The notes under the pieces are model-generated. The model saw nothing but the letters and a program-made list of their open reading frames with translations, was not told the origin of the DNA and did not search any database. From positions 1 to 23,892 of the forward strand of contig JAEXBW010000025.1 in assembly GCA_023393825.1 (NCBI GenBank): a stretch of 23,892 nucleotides of DNA, given 5' to 3'. The position numbers were made by a program, and so were the translations under genes. Of this stretch, positions 12,832-21,349 are shown in pieces. Each line of letters opens with the position of its first letter. Within the stretch, counting starts at the first letter, position 1. Source of the stretch: Elusimicrobiota bacterium. Lineage in GTDB: Bacteria > Elusimicrobiota > Elusimicrobia > Elusimicrobiales > Elusimicrobiaceae.

Positions 12832-15417
12832 ATGTTAACTTATATAATTGACAAAGTTTTAGGGACAAAAAGCGAACGCGAATTAAAACCCCTTCAACCC
12901 ATTGTAGACAAAATCAATTCTTATGACGCGCAATACTCCGCATTAAGCGACGAGGCTCTTAAAAATAAAACCGTTGAGTTTAAAGAAAGGCTTGCCAAAG
13001 GCGAAACGCTTGATAGTATCCTGCCAGAGGCCTTTGCCACCGTGCGCGAAGCCGCAAAACGCGTTATCGGCCTGAAACACTACGACGTACAGCTGCTTGG
13101 CGGTATGGTTTTGCACAGCGGCAAAATATCGGAAATGAGAACAGGCGAAGGTAAAACCTTAGTGGCCACTCTTCCCTCCTATCTTAACGGCTTAACGGGC
13201 AAAGGCGTACACGTTGTTACCGTTAACGACTACCTTGCCAAACGCGACAGGGAATGGATGGGGCCTATACACGAATTTTTGGGTTTAACCGTCGGCTATA
13301 TCAATCACGATATGGACAATGCCGAACGCCGCGAGATGTACCTTAAAGATATTACCTATGTAACCAATAACGAACTGGGTTTTGACTATCTGCGCGACAA
13401 TATGGTTATCCGCGCGCAGGACAGAGTACAACGCAAACTTAACTATTGTATCGTCGACGAAGTAGACTCCATATTGATAGACGAAGCCAGAACACCGCTT
13501 ATTATATCGGGTCCGTCGGACCAAAAGACGGATAAATATTTTATAGTTAACCGCATGATACCTTCTCTCAAAATCCGCAAAGTTACGGAAAAGGATGAGG
13601 TTAACGCCAAATATGCGGGCGAAGATTTATCAGAAGGCTTTGACGCTTTAATAGACGAAAAGAACCACACGGTTTCCCTTACCGACCAAGGCGTTGCCAA
13701 GGCGGAAAAAATGCTGGGCATACCCAATATTTATAACGACGTAGAATCCGAATGGGTACACCACATTAACCAAGCTTTACGCGCCCACCATCTTTACGAA
13801 CGCGACGTGCATTACGTTGTAAAAGACGGCGAAATTGTGATAGTGGACGAATTTACGGGCCGCCTTATGCCGGGCAGAAGATGGTCCGACGGTTTACACC
13901 AAGCCGTTGAAGCCAAAGAACATATGCCCATTAAGGAAGAAAATCAAACCTTAGCCACAATTACCTTCCAGAACTTCTTTAAGCTTTACTCCAAACTGTC
14001 AGGTATGACGGGTACGGCTATGACGGAAGCCAATGAATTTTGGACAATTTATAAATTAGACGTTGTGGAAATCCCTTCCAACAAACCCTGCTTAAGGACA
14101 GATTATCCCGACCTCGTTTACAAAACGGAAAAGGAAAAATTTGCCGCCGTTATAGCGGAAGTGGAAGGCCTTTGGAAAAAGGGCCAGCCCGTCCTCGTCG
14201 GCACGCGCTCTATAGAAAAGTCGGAACACCTTTCCAATATCTTAAGAAGCAAAGGTATTCCGCATAAAGTTTTAAACGCTAAATATCACGAAATGGAAGC
14301 CCAAATAATCAGTCAGGCGGGCCGCAAAGGCGCAGTAACAATAGCCACCAACATGGCAGGCCGCGGTACCGATATCGTGCTGGGCGGCAACCCTTGTGAT
14401 AAAGAAGAGCAGGAATTTGTAGCGCAAAACGGCGGGCTTACCGTAATCGGTACCGAACGCCACGAAAGCAGACGTATTGATAATCAGCTGCGCGGACGCT
14501 GCGCCAGACAGGGCGATAAAGGTTCCAGCCGCTTCTTTGTCGCGCTTGACGACGAACTTATGCGCCTTTTCGGCAGCGAACGTATTGCAAGTATAATGAC
14601 GCGTTTGGGCATGGCGGAAGGCGAGGCTATTGAATCTCGCTTAATTTCCAAACAGATAGAAGGCGCGCAACGCCGCGTGGAAGGCCATAACTTTGATATA
14701 AGAAAGCATCTCTTGGACTATGATAAAGTTATGAACCAGCAGCGCACGGCGGTATACGGTTTAAGAAACGCAATCTTAGACGGCGCAAACTTTACCGAAC
14801 GCATAGACCAAATGTTAGAAGAAACCGCGGAAGAAGTATTCTTTAAATTCTTTAACGAACGCCACCCGCAATCTTCCGACTTTGCAAGTCTTAACACATA
14901 TTTAAAACGTATCTTTACCGTTGATATAACTTTCTCGCCTGAAAGCGTGCAGGGCAAGAGCAAAAAAGAATTGGTGGAAGAGGTTATTACAGCTGTAAAA
15001 ACAACTTACTCCAACAGAGCAAAATATTTTGAAGAGCAGGCAATTAACTTTGGCGAAATTGAAAGTATGCTCCTCTTACAGCTTTTAGACCAAAGCTGGA
15101 AGCAGCACCTTTACGAATTAGACCAAGTACAAAAGAGCGTCGGTTTGCGTGCCTACGGGCAAAAAGACCCGCTTATAGAATATCAAAAGGAATCTTTCTC
15201 CCTGTATCAAACAATGATGACAAAGGTAAGAGATCTTTTTGTGGAATATATCTTCCGTCTGCAGCTGCCGCCCAAACGCAGCGCACAGCCAGCCGCGCAG
15301 GAAGGCATGGCTAGGGACGAGGAAGAATCAGGGCAGGACGGGCCTCATAAAATAGGCCGCAACGACCTTTGTCCCTGCGGCAGCGGCAAAAAATATAAAA
15401 AATGTTGCGGAAAATAA
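12832..15417 (+). CDS. secA: Preprotein translocase ATPase SecA
   Basis: This 861-aa motor drives unfolded preproteins through SecYEG using ATP. The Walker A motif MRTGEGKT is at 102-109 and the DEAD-type DEVD at 209-212, within VDEVDSILIDEARTPLIISG. The preprotein cross-linking domain follows, then the second helicase half with GTRSIEKSE, TNMAGRGTDI and QLRGRCARQGD. The C-terminal zinc motif for SecB and lipid contact is intact: CPCG and CC (C847, C849, C858, C859). AAAGAGGT upstream supports the start. Its last 16 bases overlap the proposed lnt start, and the next four genes follow with almost no gaps, so it probably heads a secA-lnt-prfB-hemW-cofE-like transcript. It would export the signal-peptide proteins seen elsewhere in the window. 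Confidence 0.98.
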   Translation: MLTYIIDKVLGTKSERELKPLQPIVDKINSYDAQYSALSDEALKNKTVEFKERLAKGETLDSILPEAFATVREAAKRVIGLKHYDVQLLGGMVLHSGKISEMRTGEGKTLVATLPSYLNGLTGKGVHVVTVNDYLAKRDREWMGPIHEFLGLTVGYINHDMDNAERREMYLKDITYVTNNELGFDYLRDNMVIRAQDRVQRKLNYCIVDEVDSILIDEARTPLIISGPSDQKTDKYFIVNRMIPSLKIRKVTEKDEVNAKYAGEDLSEGFDALIDEKNHTVSLTDQGVAKAEKMLGIPNIYNDVESEWVHHINQALRAHHLYERDVHYVVKDGEIVIVDEFTGRLMPGRRWSDGLHQAVEAKEHMPIKEENQTLATITFQNFFKLYSKLSGMTGTAMTEANEFWTIYKLDVVEIPSNKPCLRTDYPDLVYKTEKEKFAAVIAEVEGLWKKGQPVLVGTRSIEKSEHLSNILRSKGIPHKVLNAKYHEMEAQIISQAGRKGAVTIATNMAGRGTDIVLGGNPCDKEEQEFVAQNGGLTVIGTERHESRRIDNQLRGRCARQGDKGSSRFFVALDDELMRLFGSERIASIMTRLGMAEGEAIESRLISKQIEGAQRRVEGHNFDIRKHLLDYDKVMNQQRTAVYGLRNAILDGANFTERIDQMLEETAEEVFFKFFNERHPQSSDFASLNTYLKRIFTVDITFSPESVQGKSKKELVEEVITAVKTTYSNRAKYFEEQAINFGEIESMLLLQLLDQSWKQHLYELDQVQKSVGLRAYGQKDPLIEYQKESFSLYQTMMTKVRDLFVEYIFRLQLPPKRSAQPAAQEGMARDEEESGQDGPHKIGRNDLCPCGSGKKYKKCCGK

Positions 15418-17318
15418 ACTTTAAAAATATATTTAAAAAGCAAAACTCATCCTCCTCCGTTGTTAAGACGGCGGAGGATGTGCCGCAAAATGAGGCAGAA
15501 TTAAACTCTTTCGACCCGTATTCCCAGCCTCAGGCTCCGCTCCCCCCCGACCTTTCTGACGAATCTGTTTTAGCTCGCGTACAAAAAGAATTTGAACACT
15601 CCGCCCCTGCCGCCACCAAAGCGGAGGCACAGCAAAAAGCTACCGCGAAAACAGAAAAATTTAAACTTGACGCTTTTGACTGCCCCGACGAAGGCCCTAT
15701 AATCCCCGTAGTAAAAAAGAAGCCGTGGTGGCTGGTTTTTATAACGGATGTTTTTAACGGTTTTGTTCTTGCTTCCTGTATAGTTTTAACCGCCGCTTTA
15801 CTGGGCGAAAGTTATTTACAGCACACATATCCCCTTTTAGCTTTTGTTGCTTTTATCCCGTTTGGGATAGCTTTGCTTAATATAAAGAGCGCGCTTTTAA
15901 GCTGGTTTTACGGTATGGCAACAGGGTCATTTTTTTATCTTATTATCCTCTATTGGATTTACCCTACCGTGCAGGCAGGCACGCAAGAAGCGGTGCTGGC
16001 GGGCGGCGCGGTATCAGGGCTTTCCGTAATACTTGCTTTGCAATTCGGTTTATTTTCTCTAACGGTACATTTTGTAAAAAAAGTTAAATGGCTTTTCCCG
16101 CTTACGGCGGCTTGCGCGTGGGTCGCGTGGGAATTGGCCCATCAGTTTATCGCCTATAAATATATGGGCTTTCCGTGGTTTGTGCTGGGTTACACGCAAT
16201 ATGCTAACCAGCCTTTAATACAAATAAGTTCCGTTACGGGCGCGTACGGCGTAAGTTTTGCCATAGCGTTTTTTGGTTTTTCAATGGCGTATATTGCGGG
16301 CAAAAGATGCAGCTTTTCAAGAATCATATACTTTGTTCTGCCCGTCGCGCTGCTTATATTATTTTATTCTTACGGCGTAAGAACAATAAAAACATACGAA
16401 AGTCTTATACAGGCAAACCCGCAAAAACTTTCCGTCGCGCTTATGCAAACCGATACGCACGACACTTTACTTGCGGGATTTAACGAAGACGTAACATATA
16501 TGATTGCCGAGCAGGTTATGGACCTTAACGGCAAAAAAGTTAATCTTATAATCTGGCCGGAAAGTTCCTTCCCCGGCAGTTTTAAGGACGATGCTTACTC
16601 CTCTTTCCTTATGCGCGTTTCACAGCGCACGGGCGCGTCGCAAATAGCAGGCTCTTACGAGGAAACCGCAGACAATAAGGCCTATGTTTCCGCAGGCTTA
16701 TTTGACGCCACTGGCTTTAAAGATTCCTACCACAAAATGAAGCTTGTTCCTTTTGGCGAATTTTTACCTTTCGGCAGTTTGCTTAAACCGTTTTACGCGC
16801 AGTATAATATCACCAGCCTTACGGGAGATTTTACCGAAGGTAAAGACGCGGGCAAAGTCCTCTTTTTTACCTTTGATGACGACTACGGCCGCACCAAAAC
16901 ATTTACCATAGGCGCGCAAGTTTGCTTTGAATCTATCTTCCCCTCAATATGGCGCAAACAGGCTTTAAACGGCGCGCAGTTTTTTGTTAACCTTTCCAAT
17001 GACGGTTGGTTTTTGGATACCGCCGCCCCATACCAGCATTTACGCGTAAATGTCTTCCGCGCGGTGGAAAACCGCCGCCCCGTATTGCGTTCCACCACCA
17101 CAGGCGTATCGGCGTGGGTGGACAGCCTTGGTAAAATAAAATTTCAAACTCAGCTTGATAAAAAAGAAACCGCTTTACTTAACTTTTATTTTCAGCCGCG
17201 CACAGCAAAAACTTTTTATACGCTTTACGGCGACATTTTTGCATATATCTGCGCTGGCATAACGCTAACCGTTTTTATTTTTACGCTGGTATTTTTAAAC
17301 TCTAAAGAATATGATTGA
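15402..17318 (+). CDS. lnt: Apolipoprotein N-acyltransferase with an N-terminal extension
   Basis: Lnt adds the third acyl chain to lipoproteins in the inner membrane. This copy is 638 aa against roughly 500-540 usual for the family. The excess is a hydrophilic, Pro/Ala/Lys/Glu-rich N-terminal region (residues 1-108) before the first membrane segment (about 111-133). Several further membrane helices follow to about 324, then the periplasmic nitrilase domain with the expected triad E387 (WPESSFP), K445 (YHKMKLVPFGEF) and C508 (GAQVCFESIFP), and a final membrane helix near 610-632. The first later in-frame Met (172) is inside the membrane region, so ATG 15402 is the best start, though a GTG or TTG between is possible. 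It has no clear Shine-Dalgarno and overlaps secA by 16 bases and prfB by 8, suggesting coupling. Confidence 0.93.
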   Translation: MLRKINFKNIFKKQNSSSSVVKTAEDVPQNEAELNSFDPYSQPQAPLPPDLSDESVLARVQKEFEHSAPAATKAEAQQKATAKTEKFKLDAFDCPDEGPIIPVVKKKPWWLVFITDVFNGFVLASCIVLTAALLGESYLQHTYPLLAFVAFIPFGIALLNIKSALLSWFYGMATGSFFYLIILYWIYPTVQAGTQEAVLAGGAVSGLSVILALQFGLFSLTVHFVKKVKWLFPLTAACAWVAWELAHQFIAYKYMGFPWFVLGYTQYANQPLIQISSVTGAYGVSFAIAFFGFSMAYIAGKRCSFSRIIYFVLPVALLILFYSYGVRTIKTYESLIQANPQKLSVALMQTDTHDTLLAGFNEDVTYMIAEQVMDLNGKKVNLIIWPESSFPGSFKDDAYSSFLMRVSQRTGASQIAGSYEETADNKAYVSAGLFDATGFKDSYHKMKLVPFGEFLPFGSLLKPFYAQYNITSLTGDFTEGKDAGKVLFFTFDDDYGRTKTFTIGAQVCFESIFPSIWRKQALNGAQFFVNLSNDGWFLDTAAPYQHLRVNVFRAVENRRPVLRSTTTGVSAWVDSLGKIKFQTQLDKKETALLNFYFQPRTAKTFYTLYGDIFAYICAGITLTVFIFTLVFLNSKEYD

Positions 17319-18417
17319 ACCTAAAGAAATAGAAAACAGTATAGAAGATATTTCTGCCCGTCTGGCAAAGATATATAAAATACAGAATATAGAACAAAAA
17401 AAACAGCAACTTAAAGCAAAGGAATCTTTAAGCGCGGACCCTTCTTTTTGGAATGATTCCAACAATGCCAAGCTTGTTTCTAAAGAAATTGATTCCTTAA
17501 AAACAGATATAGAAACCTACGCCTCTCTGCTGCGCGCGCTGGAAGATAACAAAACTCTTTTTGAACTTGCGCTTGATATGCAAGATAATGCGGAGCTGGA
17601 TGCGGCCTTTGCCTCGCTTAAAAGTTTAGACGAAAATTTAAAAGCGGTAGAGTTTAAAACCAAACTTTCTCACCCCAACGATAAGCTTAACGCGATAGTA
17701 AGCATACACGCGGGCGCGGGCGGCACGGAATCTTGCGACTGGGCCGATATGCTTTTAAGAATGTACACGCGCTGGGCGCAGGAACACAATTTTAAAGTAA
17801 CCGTTACCGACGTGCTTGCGGGGGAAGAAGCGGGCATAAAAAACGTTACGCTTTTTATAGAAGGCCCTTATGCCTACGGCTTTTTAAAGTCGGAAAACGG
17901 CGTACACCGCCTTGTCCGTATTTCTCCTTTTGACGCCAACAGTCGCCGTCATACTTCCTTTGCTTCTTTGGACGTGCTGCCCGATATTGAAGAAGATATT
18001 AATATAGAAATAGCGGAAAAAGATATAGATGTTATCACTTGCCGCAGCGGCGGTGCGGGCGGGCAAAACGTAAACAAGGTGGAAACGGCCGTTAGAATAA
18101 CCCACAAACCTACGGGCATAGTTGTGGCGTGTCAGGTGGAACGTTCCCAACTGCAAAATAAAACGCGCGCCTTAAAAATGTTAAAGGCAAAACTTTACGA
18201 ACTTGAGATGGATAAAAAACGCTCCGAAATGGAACGCCACTACGGCGAAAAGGGCGATATTGCCTGGGGCCACCAAATCCGCTCTTATGTATTTATGCCG
18301 TACCAGCTTGTTAAAGATTTAAGAACAGGTTACGAAACCTCCAATATACAAGGCGTTATGGACGGGGATTTAGACGCTTTTATGCAGGCCTATCTTGATT
18401 TTAAAGCAGGTAAATAA
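17311..18417 (+). CDS. prfB: Peptide chain release factor 2
   Basis: This 368-aa class I release factor recognises UAA and UGA stop codons. The SPF tripeptide typical of RF2 is in RISPFDANSRRHTSF, and the peptidyl-tRNA hydrolysis motif GGQ is in RSGGAGGQNVNK. The N-terminal helical domain is complete. Unlike many bacterial prfB genes, it has no in-frame UGA or CUU-UGA slippery site around codons 20-30; the frame runs straight from ATG to stop, so the autoregulatory +1 frameshift is absent. The gene overlaps lnt by 8 bases and ends 2 bases before hemW. Confidence 0.97.
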   Translation: MIEPKEIENSIEDISARLAKIYKIQNIEQKKQQLKAKESLSADPSFWNDSNNAKLVSKEIDSLKTDIETYASLLRALEDNKTLFELALDMQDNAELDAAFASLKSLDENLKAVEFKTKLSHPNDKLNAIVSIHAGAGGTESCDWADMLLRMYTRWAQEHNFKVTVTDVLAGEEAGIKNVTLFIEGPYAYGFLKSENGVHRLVRISPFDANSRRHTSFASLDVLPDIEEDINIEIAEKDIDVITCRSGGAGGQNVNKVETAVRITHKPTGIVVACQVERSQLQNKTRALKMLKAKLYELEMDKKRSEMERHYGEKGDIAWGHQIRSYVFMPYQLVKDLRTGYETSNIQGVMDGDLDAFMQAYLDFKAGK

Positions 18418-18419
18418 TT

Positions 18420-19514
18420 ATGCAGCAGGGTTTATATATCCATATTCCTTTTTGCGTTTCTAAATGTAATTACTGCGATTTTATTTCTTATGCGCAGTCG
18501 GAAGATTTTATGCAGCCCTATATCCAGTGCGTGCTTAAAGAGGCTTCCTTTTACAAAAATCTGCCAAAACCGCAAACGCTTTATATCGGCGGCGGCACAC
18601 CCAGCCTTTTGCCCGTTAAAGAAATGGAAACTTTATTTAAAGGCATCAGCAGAGTGTTTGGCGATACCCGCAAACTTTCCGAAGTTACCTTTGAATGCAA
18701 CCCCGAAAGTATTACAGAAGAAAAACTTAAATACTTAAAAGCCTTCGGCGTAACGCGCCTTAGCATAGGTATGCAAACCACCTGCGCGGAACATTTAAAG
18801 CTTATCGGCCGCGCCCATACGCGCGAACAGTTTTTTGAAGCTTATGAGCTTGCCTCAAAATATTTTGACAATATAAACATAGACGTTATTGCCGCCCTGC
18901 CCCAGCAAACCCTTGCCGACTTTGAATATACATTGCAGGAAGTTGTTAATCTTGACCCGCGCCATATTTCCGTCTACGGCTTGCAGGTTGAGGAAGGTAC
19001 AAAGTTGTATGATGACGGCTATCAGACCGATGACGATTTATGCCGCAAAATGTTGGAACACGCCGCAAAATATCTTGCGCTTTGCGGATACGAGCAGTAC
19101 GAAATTTCTAACTACGCCAAGCCGGGGTTTGAGTGTTTGCACAATATTAACTACTGGCAAAACGGGCCTTATATAGGCCTTGGCGTTGCCGCCGCCGCAT
19201 ACATAGACGGCGAACGCCGCCAAAATACCAATGATTTGGAAGAATATATAGCCTGCGTAATGCGCGGGCAAAACCCCGTAAAATTCAGCGAAACGCTGGA
19301 GGGTAAAGCCAAACTGGGCGAGAATATTTTGCTTGGCCTAAGGATGATGGAAGGCATATTGCCCACGCAGGAAATGCAGGAAGTTTTTGCCAAAGATTTT
19401 AATAAACTTATAGACGAAGGTTTGTTGGAATTAATTAACGGCAGGCTGCGCCTTAGCGAAGAAGGTAAATATCTGGCTAACCGCGTATTCAGCCGTTTTG
19501 TAGAGCCTTTTTAA
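18420..19514 (+). CDS. hemW: HemW, radical SAM heme chaperone (HemN-like)
   Basis: This 364-aa radical SAM protein carries the cluster motif CVSKCNYC (C12, C16, C19), GGGTPS (57-62), and the HemW-type C-terminal segment YEISNYAKPGFEC followed by HNINYW (H241-W246), which is implicated in heme binding. It lacks the extra N-terminal residues of true coproporphyrinogen dehydrogenase HemN, so HemW is the better name. HemW is thought to deliver heme to membrane acceptors. No other heme gene is in the window, so its acceptor here is unknown. It begins 2 bases after prfB, with AGGTAA as a weak Shine-Dalgarno, and ends 1 base before the next gene. Confidence 0.92.
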   Translation: MQQGLYIHIPFCVSKCNYCDFISYAQSEDFMQPYIQCVLKEASFYKNLPKPQTLYIGGGTPSLLPVKEMETLFKGISRVFGDTRKLSEVTFECNPESITEEKLKYLKAFGVTRLSIGMQTTCAEHLKLIGRAHTREQFFEAYELASKYFDNINIDVIAALPQQTLADFEYTLQEVVNLDPRHISVYGLQVEEGTKLYDDGYQTDDDLCRKMLEHAAKYLALCGYEQYEISNYAKPGFECLHNINYWQNGPYIGLGVAAAAYIDGERRQNTNDLEEYIACVMRGQNPVKFSETLEGKAKLGENILLGLRMMEGILPTQEMQEVFAKDFNKLIDEGLLELINGRLRLSEEGKYLANRVFSRFVEPF

Positions 19515-19515
19515 T

Positions 19516-20211
19516 ATGAAGATAACTCCCGTACAAACAGCAATTTTTGAGCCTTGCCAAAATCTGCCCGCGTTTATAGCGCGTCATTTACCGTCGGTAA
19601 AAGAGGGCAGCATTATTGCGGTATCTTCAAAAGTAGCAGGCCTTTGGGAGGGCCGCACCGCGCCTCTTAAAGATAAGGCAAAACTTATTAAAAAGGAAAG
19701 TTCCTTTGCCCTAAAAACCGCCCTTTGCCACTTTACAATCAAAGACGGTATGGTTATGACAAACGCGGGCATAGACGAGTCTAACATAAAAGGTCAGTTG
19801 GCTTTATTGCCAAAGGACTGTTATAAAACAGCGGAAGTTTTACGCAAAGAACTTTGCAAAATATACGGCGTTAAAAAGCTGGGTATTATTCTTACGGATA
19901 GTATGATACTGCCTTTAAGAGCAGGCATTATAACGGCGGCTGTGGCTTACAGCGGTTTTTGCGGCGTTAAAGATTACAGGGGCAAAAAAGATATTTACGG
20001 GCTTAAGTTAAAAATGACTTTGGTTGATATTGCAGATACTCTTGCCGCGGCCGCGGGCCTTATGATGGGCGAGGGCAAAGAACAAACGCCTTTTGCCGTT
20101 ATAGAAGACGCCCCCGTTAAATTTACTTCCAAATCCCGCAGGGGGGAAATACAATATCCCCTTAAAGACGATTTATATTATCCCTTCTTTAAAAAATTCC
20201 TTAAAGACTAA
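19516..20211 (+). CDS. CofE-like F420-0:gamma-glutamyl ligase family protein
   Basis: This 231-aa protein fits the CofE/F420 ligase domain family. It has GSIIAVSSKVAGLWEGR near residues 31-47, TNAGIDESN (82-90), GIILTDS with PLRAG (about 123-136), DYRGKKDIYGLKLKMT, and ADTLAAAAGLMMGEG with EQTPFAVIEDAP. In archaea and actinobacteria such enzymes add glutamates to coenzyme F420. Homologues also occur in bacteria with no known F420, where the role is unclear. No F420 gene is in the window, so I do not assign the reaction. The start is 1 base after the hemW stop. Its own stop overlaps the stop of the convergent dgt, with no terminator between. Confidence 0.82.
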   Translation: MKITPVQTAIFEPCQNLPAFIARHLPSVKEGSIIAVSSKVAGLWEGRTAPLKDKAKLIKKESSFALKTALCHFTIKDGMVMTNAGIDESNIKGQLALLPKDCYKTAEVLRKELCKIYGVKKLGIILTDSMILPLRAGIITAAVAYSGFCGVKDYRGKKDIYGLKLKMTLVDIADTLAAAAGLMMGEGKEQTPFAVIEDAPVKFTSKSRRGEIQYPLKDDLYYPFFKKFLKD

Positions 20212-21317
20212 AATTTAATTTGATATTTTAAAGCGGTTTCAATGCAGCCAAGCGCAAAGGAATCCGTCATACCCGCAATGTAATCTGTAATAATCTGCTG
20301 CGGGTAAACGCCGTCTTTTTTGTACACGGCTTTCATCGCGTTTATGTATCTGCCAAAACCCTGCGCGGTTTCTTTCTGCTCTTTTTGGTATCCGCCTTCA
20401 AGCCCGTGCTTTGCAAAAAGTTCCATATAATAATCAAACAATTCGCCGACGGCTTTTTGCAGCACGCTTCTTTGCTCGGTAAGCGAGGGATGCCCGTAGA
20501 TGTGCTTGTAGTTAAAGTTTTTAAGCTCTACCATAAGTTCAAACTTAGCGTTGGAAAAGCCTATATAATCTTTATCTTTAGAGTTTTCCGTCAAATCCAT
20601 AACAAGAGTATTAATAATCTCGCCGTTATTTTTGCCCAACTCTTTTTGCAATATTGAAGGCACCTGCGCGTGCGTTATTATATGTTCGCGCACGGCGTCT
20701 TCTATATCACGGCCAAGGTAGGCAATTTTATCTGCAAGGCGCACAATGCAGCCTTCGTAGGTGGAGGGCAAATGCCTTCTGTCTTTTATAGTTTCTAAAT
20801 CGTTGGGAACTGTGGCGGGTTTTAAAGCGTTATTATTAAAATCTTCCCCGCAATGGCAAATAATTCCGTCTTTAACCGCGTAAGTTAAATTTAAACCTTC
20901 CCCGTAGTTGGCAAGATGTTCCACAACGCGGTAGCCGTTAAGCTCGTGCATAAAAGGCGCGGGCGCAATTTTTTTGGCTAAGGCTCTTTCTCCCTCGTGG
21001 CCAAATGGCGCGTGGCCCAAATCGTGCGCAAGGCCTATGGCATAGGCAAGTTCTTCGTCCAACTTCCAGTTTCCCGTTCTGTTTAATCCCTTACAAACGC
21101 TTACGGCAATGGTGGCAACGTGCAACACGTGTTCTATGCGTGTGCAGATATGGTCGTTATCTGGCGCGGCAAAAACCTGCGTTTTGCTTTTAAGCCTTCT
21201 AAACGGCTGGGAGTGTATAATTTTAGTCTGGTCCCTAAAATATTCCCCGCGCACATCGCTTTGCGTTTCTTTGGTTCTTTTTAAATATAATTCATCAGAA
21301 AAGGGATTTTTGTTCAT
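20208..21317 (-). CDS. dgt: dGTPase-like HD-domain triphosphohydrolase
   Basis: This 369-aa protein is a deoxynucleoside triphosphate triphosphohydrolase of the Dgt family, which converts dNTP to the deoxynucleoside plus triphosphate and so trims dNTP pools. It has SQPFRRLKSKTQVF at 36-49 and the HD metal ligands H63 (RIEHVLHV), H98-D99 (AHDLGHAPFGHEGE) and D196 (RLADKIAY). The length suits the shorter, broad-specificity subgroup rather than E. coli Dgt (about 500 aa). No Shine-Dalgarno is present, and a minus-strand TATAAT lies 6 bases before the ATG, suggesting a leaderless transcript. It is divergent from coaD (32-base gap) and convergent with the CofE-like gene, overlapping by 4 bases. 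Confidence 0.94.
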   Translation of the reverse strand: MNKNPFSDELYLKRTKETQSDVRGEYFRDQTKIIHSQPFRRLKSKTQVFAAPDNDHICTRIEHVLHVATIAVSVCKGLNRTGNWKLDEELAYAIGLAHDLGHAPFGHEGERALAKKIAPAPFMHELNGYRVVEHLANYGEGLNLTYAVKDGIICHCGEDFNNNALKPATVPNDLETIKDRRHLPSTYEGCIVRLADKIAYLGRDIEDAVREHIITHAQVPSILQKELGKNNGEIINTLVMDLTENSKDKDYIGFSNAKFELMVELKNFNYKHIYGHPSLTEQRSVLQKAVGELFDYYMELFAKHGLEGGYQKEQKETAQGFGRYINAMKAVYKKDGVYPQQIITDYIAGMTDSFALGCIETALKYQIKF

Positions 21318-21321
21318 AGAA

Positions 21322-21333
21322 TTATTATAATAA
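21322..21333. promoter_or_regulatory. Palindromic bidirectional -10 region between dgt and coaD
   Basis: TTATTATAATAA is a perfect 12-base palindrome and contains TATAAT on both strands: 21326-21331 for coaD and 21329-21324 for dgt. For coaD the leader would be about 12 bases and includes GAGAGG. For dgt the start would fall at the ATG. No clear -35 is visible in either direction. Confidence 0.5.
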
Positions 21334-21349
21334 AGTTAGAGAGGTATTT

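Noticed and set aside
17311..17440. Programmed +1 frameshift in prfB
   Set aside because: I looked for an in-frame UGA and a CUU slippery codon in the first 40 codons and found none; the frame is open throughout.
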